64,000 nucleotides of DNA from an uncultured Oscillibacter sp. (GTDB lineage Bacteria; Bacillota; Clostridia; Oscillospirales; Oscillospiraceae). Position 1 is the stretch's first letter. Each line of letters opens with the position of its first letter. Both the position numbers and the translations under genes were made by a program. Below the pieces are notes generated by a model that was not told the DNA's origin, did not search any database, and saw only the letters and a program-made list of their open reading frames with translations. Where the stretch lies: the NCBI GenBank assembly GCA_910585245.1, contig CAJUCO010000007.1:20447-84446 (forward strand). The letters are read 5' to 3'. This document shows, piece after piece, positions 60,572 through 64,000 of the stretch.

Positions 60572-62163
60572 CAGCGCGCACTCCTCTCTATGGTTTCTCT
60601 CAGCTTTAAGCCGTTGATCAGCTGGAACCGTATCGTACTGCCGGAATCGACCAGGATTTTGTCCACCAGGGACGCAAAGACATCTCCGTCGAACTTGGAC
60701 AGGAACTCCGGCATAGTTTCCAGCGTTTCCATCAGCTCTAGGGTTTTGGAGAGGGTATCGTCGTTTTCAGAACCAAGGACCTTCTCCTTTTCCTGCTTTG
60801 CGGCGCGGAGCTGCTGGGCCAGCTGATTGCTCTGGGCGATAAAAATATCAGGATCGACGAGGCCGAGTTTATTCAAACTGGCCAGCGTTCGATCCTGATC
60901 GCTGATATCCGATATTCTTTTGTTGAGTTCCACAATCTCCAGGCTCCAGAGCATCCGCCGTTCCTGGACAGACTGGAGATTGGAGATCATCTGCTTGAGG
61001 ACAGGCTCCCCGTGAAGGCGGAGCTTGTGGTACAGCCGCAGGAAGGCGGCCTGTATTTCCGTTTCTGGGATCTGCTGAACAAGGCAGCTCTGCCGATCTT
61101 TGTCATGACCAAGGCACGCCCAATAGGCTACGCCCCGGCATATCTTTTTTCGAAACCGGCTCCCGCATTCACCGCAGAATATTTTCTGCTGAAGGGGAGA
61201 GCCTTGCCGCTGGGTCCGGGCGCCATATTTCTCCACGCGCTCCTTTTTTAGCTCCTGTACAGCCTGAAAAATCTCTTTTTCAATGATGGGAGCGTGTGTT
61301 GCCTCCGCAAAATATTGTTCCCGTTCCCCGTGGTTTCGAACCTGTCTTGTGGGGAGAGTGTCCGTTGCGTAGGTTTTCTGCCAGAGAGAATCACCAGTGT
61401 AGCGCTCGTTCGTAAGAATGTAGGATATGGCGCTGATGTTCCATTTGCGTTTTTCGCCGGAAGGGTTTTCTCGATTGAGCAGGGAGACGATCTTATCCAT
61501 GCTCTGCCCGGCAAGATAGTTTCGGAAAATGCGCCGGATCGTATCGGCTTGTTCTTCATTTACCACTATCTCGTGGGTCTCGATTCGGTATCCGAAGGGG
61601 ACGGAGGGCGGAAGAAATGTCCCGCTTTCCATTCGGCGCTGGTAGCTCCAGCGGATATTCTGGGAGATCGACTCGCTCTCCTTCTGCGCGATGGCGGAGA
61701 AGGCGGCGGTGAGCAGTTCGCCGGTCATATTGGAGGTGTCAATGTTCTGCTCCTCAAAGCAGACGCCAACGCCGATGGCCTTCAGTTCCCGGATGGTCTT
61801 GAGGCAGTCCATGGTATTCCGCGCGAAGCGGGAAATGGATTTCACCAGTACCTTGTCGATCCGGCCTTTGCGGCAATCGGAGAGGAGCCGCTGGAAATCC
61901 GGGCGCTTTTCCGCCGAGGTACCGGAGATCCCGGCGTCGGCATACAGGTCAACCAGGGCCCAGTTTGCCTTGCCGCTGATGAGCATGGTGTAGTAATTCA
62001 TCTGGGCCGCGAAGGAGTTCATCTGGTCGCTGGAGTCAGAGCTGACCCGGCAGTAAGCGGCCACGCGGAGCTTTTGCGTCTCCGGCCTTTGCGCGGCCTC
62101 GATCACGATGACATTGCTCTGTTCCAATGCTAGGTTTCCACTGGTTTGCCGCTGTCCGCGCAT
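60571..62163 (-). CDS. Large serine recombinase, first of the operon
   Basis: About 530 residues from ATG 62163 (GAGGAGG, 8-nt spacing; a GTG at 62172 is also in frame). Nucleophile Ser in YCRVSSDSSDQ, Arg in SISRFARNT, a recombinase domain from about 195 (VPFGYRIETHEIVVNEEQAD), a zinc ribbon (CGECGSRFRKKIC) and a coiled coil. Appears intact and active. It differs from the recombinase at 57.6-59.2 kb, so the element has two non-identical active enzymes, as in ccrA/ccrB pairs. Confidence 0.93.
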   Translation of the reverse strand: MRGQRQTSGNLALEQSNVIVIEAAQRPETQKLRVAAYCRVSSDSSDQMNSFAAQMNYYTMLISGKANWALVDLYADAGISGTSAEKRPDFQRLLSDCRKGRIDKVLVKSISRFARNTMDCLKTIRELKAIGVGVCFEEQNIDTSNMTGELLTAAFSAIAQKESESISQNIRWSYQRRMESGTFLPPSVPFGYRIETHEIVVNEEQADTIRRIFRNYLAGQSMDKIVSLLNRENPSGEKRKWNISAISYILTNERYTGDSLWQKTYATDTLPTRQVRNHGEREQYFAEATHAPIIEKEIFQAVQELKKERVEKYGARTQRQGSPLQQKIFCGECGSRFRKKICRGVAYWACLGHDKDRQSCLVQQIPETEIQAAFLRLYHKLRLHGEPVLKQMISNLQSVQERRMLWSLEIVELNKRISDISDQDRTLASLNKLGLVDPDIFIAQSNQLAQQLRAAKQEKEKVLGSENDDTLSKTLELMETLETMPEFLSKFDGDVFASLVDKILVDSGSTIRFQLINGLKLRETIERSAR

Positions 62164-62240
62164 GCTTCGCACCTCCTCTTATTAGCAACACACAATACCA
62201 CACCTTGTGGTTAATAGCTATTGAATTCCAGTGGTGAAAC

Positions 62241-62387
62241 TCAACAAAAAATGATGTCCGCTTCGGACTCCTGGGCAATCCTGGCGGCGATCCTTTTCAG
62301 CTCGGCTTCGGTAAAGCCCTGGCTGGCCAGCAGCTGGAGTAAATTCCGAATCCCGCAGTAGTCGATGTTGGCATTTGGTTCATTCAT
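62241..62387 (-). CDS. Small SHOCT-like protein
   Basis: 48 residues from the ATG at about 62387 with AAGGAGGGACC in front. The segment IRNLLQLLASQGFTEAELKR matches the SHOCT pattern of short C-terminal oligomerisation motifs. It is 77 bp upstream of the first recombinase and read in the same direction. Likely co-regulated with, or a cofactor of, the recombinases; function unproven. Confidence 0.65.
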   Translation of the reverse strand: MNEPNANIDYCGIRNLLQLLASQGFTEAELKRIAARIAQESEADIIFC

Positions 62388-62428
62388 AGAAGGTCCCTCC
62401 TTAATCTTGTTTCTTGATACCACAAAAG

Positions 62429-62574
62429 CAGGGACCGCCGCGCGTCCCAATTCGTCCGCGAATCCAGCGAAGCGAATCGTGGACGAAAGCGAAGAAATTT
62501 CCCGTCCGGCGAAGCTCTCGCCGCAAAACGGCGGGAGCGTAGCGGTAAGGGAAATTTCTGAGCGGCGATCCCTG
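62429..62574 (-). ncRNA. Structured three-way-junction leader upstream of the recombinase operon
   Basis: Outer stem 62429-62441 with 62562-62574 (12 of 13 pairs). Arm A 62451-62487 with a 7-bp base (TTCGTCC/GGACGAA) and an inner stem. Arm B 62494-62558 with a 10-bp base (GAAATTTCCC and its complement), a long middle stem and a CGCCG/CGGCG tip. It ends about 42 nt before the SHOCT gene start, in the position of a 5' regulatory RNA. More hairpins follow up to 62810. The same region is open for 138 codons on the minus strand (62800-62384), so a coding role is an alternative. Confidence 0.5.
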
Positions 62575-63026
62575 GTGCTTCTGATATCAAGACTTTCCTA
62601 TAAAGTCTCATTTCTGCGCCTGCATTCGACACTACTTCCCTAGGCGTCAGGGCGAAGGACTTGGACGGCGGTAGGCTGGACCGCCTCACAGGAATTCCAC
62701 CTCCGGCAGGATCTCTGTCGGCTGCCCTCCTTGCTTGAGGCTGGGACGGGGCAGGAGTATCATAATCTCTGACAGGGTTCATGGCGAAACAGCCTGCCAT
62801 GGGCTGTTTTTGGGACGGATGTGACCGCTTTGCACCTTCGTTGGCCGTATTTGATAAAGGCGGAAGATTTCACTGCAATCTTACCGCGTTTACAGGTGGT
62901 CTTGGCGCATCCTCCCGCGTCGCTTTCCCCTCTCGTCAAGGGGTCCTGTCAGGAACGTATCCAAGTCTTCGGATATGAACTTGTCAAGGAGCAGGAGAGA
63001 CATCCTTTGTTTTGTCTCTTACTTTT

Positions 63027-63572
63027 CTATTGCTGACTTTTTTCTGCTTTGAGAACCAAAAATTTTAAAGTTCTTAGAATTCTTTTCTTTCGCTTGTTGA
63101 TGGCTTTTTGAGATAAACCATATTCGCAAGCTAAATCTCTCTCGGATTTCCTGTGCTCTGATAGGATTAGAGCCTCAATTAGCATATAACTTTCAGTATC
63201 CAGGCGGCTCAACGCCTGGTTTAGAGCCTTTAGCGTTATGGATAGAAGCGCTTGCCCTTCCGTATCGGCGTCTTTATCAGGGATGACCTCGGCACCGTCC
63301 CCGACATCGGTGGGCAAATTGCCGAAGAAAGACAACGACAAGCTATCAAGCTCCTGTGAGCGCAGATAGTCACTGTGATTTTTCTCCTTCCGCCATTCGG
63401 CGTACTCGGTCTCGTTGGCCTCAATCATAAAATCATCCATGTCAATGAAGTATCGGCCTCTTCCGGCTGGAGAGGTAATGAACTGATAGAACTCTTTTCC
63501 ATTGATTGCAGTCCATTCCACGTCCGGACCGGATACAGCAGGGTCTTTCTTTATGTAATATTGCTTTGCCAT
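63027..63572 (-). CDS. Sigma-70 region 4-like regulator of the mobile element
   Basis: 181 residues from ATG 63572, 8 nt after GGAGG; an ATG five codons earlier coincides with the ribosome site. The C-terminal 65 residues form a region-4-like helix-turn-helix (ALSRLDTESYMLIEALILSE, then SERDLACEYGLSQKAINKRK). The N-terminal half (YYIKKDPAVSGPDVEWTAIN, YAEWRKEKNHSDYLRS) resembles small sigma-like proteins of conjugative transposons. It probably drives expression of transfer or recombinase genes. The gap 62811-63026 shows no clear gene. Confidence 0.8.
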   Translation of the reverse strand: MAKQYYIKKDPAVSGPDVEWTAINGKEFYQFITSPAGRGRYFIDMDDFMIEANETEYAEWRKEKNHSDYLRSQELDSLSLSFFGNLPTDVGDGAEVIPDKDADTEGQALLSITLKALNQALSRLDTESYMLIEALILSEHRKSERDLACEYGLSQKAINKRKKRILRTLKFLVLKAEKSQQ

Positions 63573-63727
63573 GTAGGCATCCTCCATTTTCTGAAATTTT
63601 GAAAAGACAAGATTTCAGAAGCGGAGGGCCTCGGGTGGAGCCCCATGTATTTACTTTAAAAGTCAATAGTAAACATCTTTTTGCATAATTCGACTCATAG
63701 GGGATACTGCGCAAAAGGAAAAGTATC

Positions 63728-63795
63728 TTTTTCGACAGAATCCCCCATAATTCCCTTGAATTTGATAGGGAATTATGGGGGGTTCTGTCGAAAAA
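63728..63795. repeat. Large perfect inverted repeat
   Basis: Two 28-nt arms (63728-63755 and 63768-63795) pair completely apart from one G-U, around a 12-nt loop. The arms begin and end with TTTTTCGACAG / CTGTCGAAAAA, the same 11-mer found in the hairpins at 20.59 and 47.72 kb. It may be a bidirectional terminator or a transposon-derived palindrome. Nothing coding is seen in 63573-63727. Confidence 0.8.
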
Positions 63796-63797
63796 CA

Positions 63798-63837
63798 AAA
63801 GAGCCGCAAACAGCCATTTGACTGTTCGCAGCTCTTT
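63798..63837. repeat. Second hairpin next to the palindrome
   Basis: AAAGAGC arm (63798-63804) pairs with 63831-63837, and an inner AACAG/CTGTT stem follows with two mismatches. Sequence from 63838 to the window end is AT-rich; AGGGGCTGTCTGAAAAAT near 63948 looks like an insertion-sequence end but cannot be verified. Confidence 0.5.
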
Positions 63838-64000
63838 CGTGAGCGACGTTTTTTGTCGGTTATTCGGTTTTCGTTTGTGGCCTATTTTGGACAACCAACC
63901 TTCACGTTTTACTACCCGGCTGGCAAATTTAACTTTGGACATCTACTAGGGGCTGTCTGAAAAATAAAAGTTGCACAAACGGAGCAGATGTGTAAAAATA

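Larger units (their letters stand above)
57489..64000. mobile_element. Integrase end of an integrative element (serine-recombinase type), continuing past the window
   Basis: Four adjacent serine-recombinase genes, a SHOCT-like small gene, a structured leader, a sigma-like regulator and large inverted repeats, all read leftwards, mark one end of an integrative or conjugative element. The left edge probably lies between the DUF1016 fragment (57285) and the recombinase terminator (57489). No attachment repeat can be named because the other end is outside the window. Confidence 0.65.

Noticed and set aside
62384..62800. 138-codon minus-strand frame upstream of the SHOCT gene as a firm CDS
   Set aside because: No ribosome site, unusual Arg/Pro/Ser-rich composition and strong base pairing across it; kept only as a rival reading of the structured leader.
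63442..63942. 166-codon minus-strand frame at the right edge
   Set aside because: Runs through the 28-bp palindrome and into the sigma-like gene in another frame; no domain recognised.
1..64000. tRNA, rRNA or tmRNA genes
   Set aside because: No cloverleaf with a T-loop consensus or rRNA-like stretch was recognised on either strand; a tRNAscan/Infernal run would settle it.

Overview
The window looks like chromosome of a GC-rich gut Clostridia species of the Oscillospiraceae / Flavonifractor-Oscillibacter type. This is an inference from gene content: Firmicutes-style glycolytic genes, prs-pth-mfd order, two TRAP transporters, rubrerythrin, a vanG-like remnant, and serine-recombinase mobile DNA in a GC-rich background. 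I see no rRNA, tRNA or CRISPR array.

Layout. (1) 1-11.2 kb, housekeeping: gpmI, tpiA and pgk-trmL on the minus strand; then on the plus strand a short GlmU-like nucleotidyltransferase relative, prs, pth and mfd. (2) 11.3-25.7 kb, a carbohydrate catabolic island with two complete DctPQM TRAP transporters. One is in a minus-strand set with a YesM/AraC-type two-component system, a TIM-barrel isomerase and an FGGY kinase. The other is in a plus-strand operon behind a class II aldolase. A GatD-like dehydrogenase and a DeoR-family regulator sit between them, and AATC/GATT-rich motifs recur in the intergenic regions. (3) 25.8-27.5 kb, decayed van-type locus: the 3' half of a VanS-like kinase gene, an intact C39-like peptidase gene, and the first 28 codons of a D-Ala-D-X ligase. 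(4) 27.6-30.8 kb, a guanine-type purine riboswitch with ON-switch (terminator) geometry in front of 8-oxoguanine deaminase and an NCS2 purine permease. (5) 30.9-47.7 kb, an accessory island. A minus-strand operon encodes a twin alpha-CTD/sigma-region-4 protein, a ParB-like protein and a SNF2-like helicase. Next to it are a DUF1351-DnaQ exonuclease fusion and a five-gene operon encoding a small protein, a BspA-type LRR protein, a DUF2201/VWA protein, a second LRR protein and a MoxR AAA+ ATPase. These are the best candidates for an undescribed system. (6) 47.9-51.8 kb: rubrerythrin, an SGNH hydrolase, a small protein, an AAA ATPase with a nuclease-like tail, and a broken DUF1016 gene. (7) 52-57.1 kb: a fructose-family PTS (EIIA, EIIB, EIIC), an HPr with Lys at the Ser46 site, a HAD phosphatase and a PRD regulator whose expected start is followed by an amber codon. 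A 42-nt block is repeated upstream of both the PTS operon and the regulator. (8) 57.2-64 kb, one end of an integrative element: four serine-recombinase genes, one catalytically dead and one lacking the catalytic domain, a SHOCT-like small gene, a strongly structured leader, a sigma-like gene and large inverted repeats.

How the genes work together. The catabolic island reads as TRAP uptake, then oxidation, isomerisation and phosphorylation, then aldol cleavage into the glycolytic genes at the left end. The riboswitch operon would salvage or degrade oxidised guanine. The 31-48 kb island has the architecture of conflict or defence loci (NTPase plus sensor or repeat proteins plus nucleic-acid enzymes), but its function is not known from the sequence.
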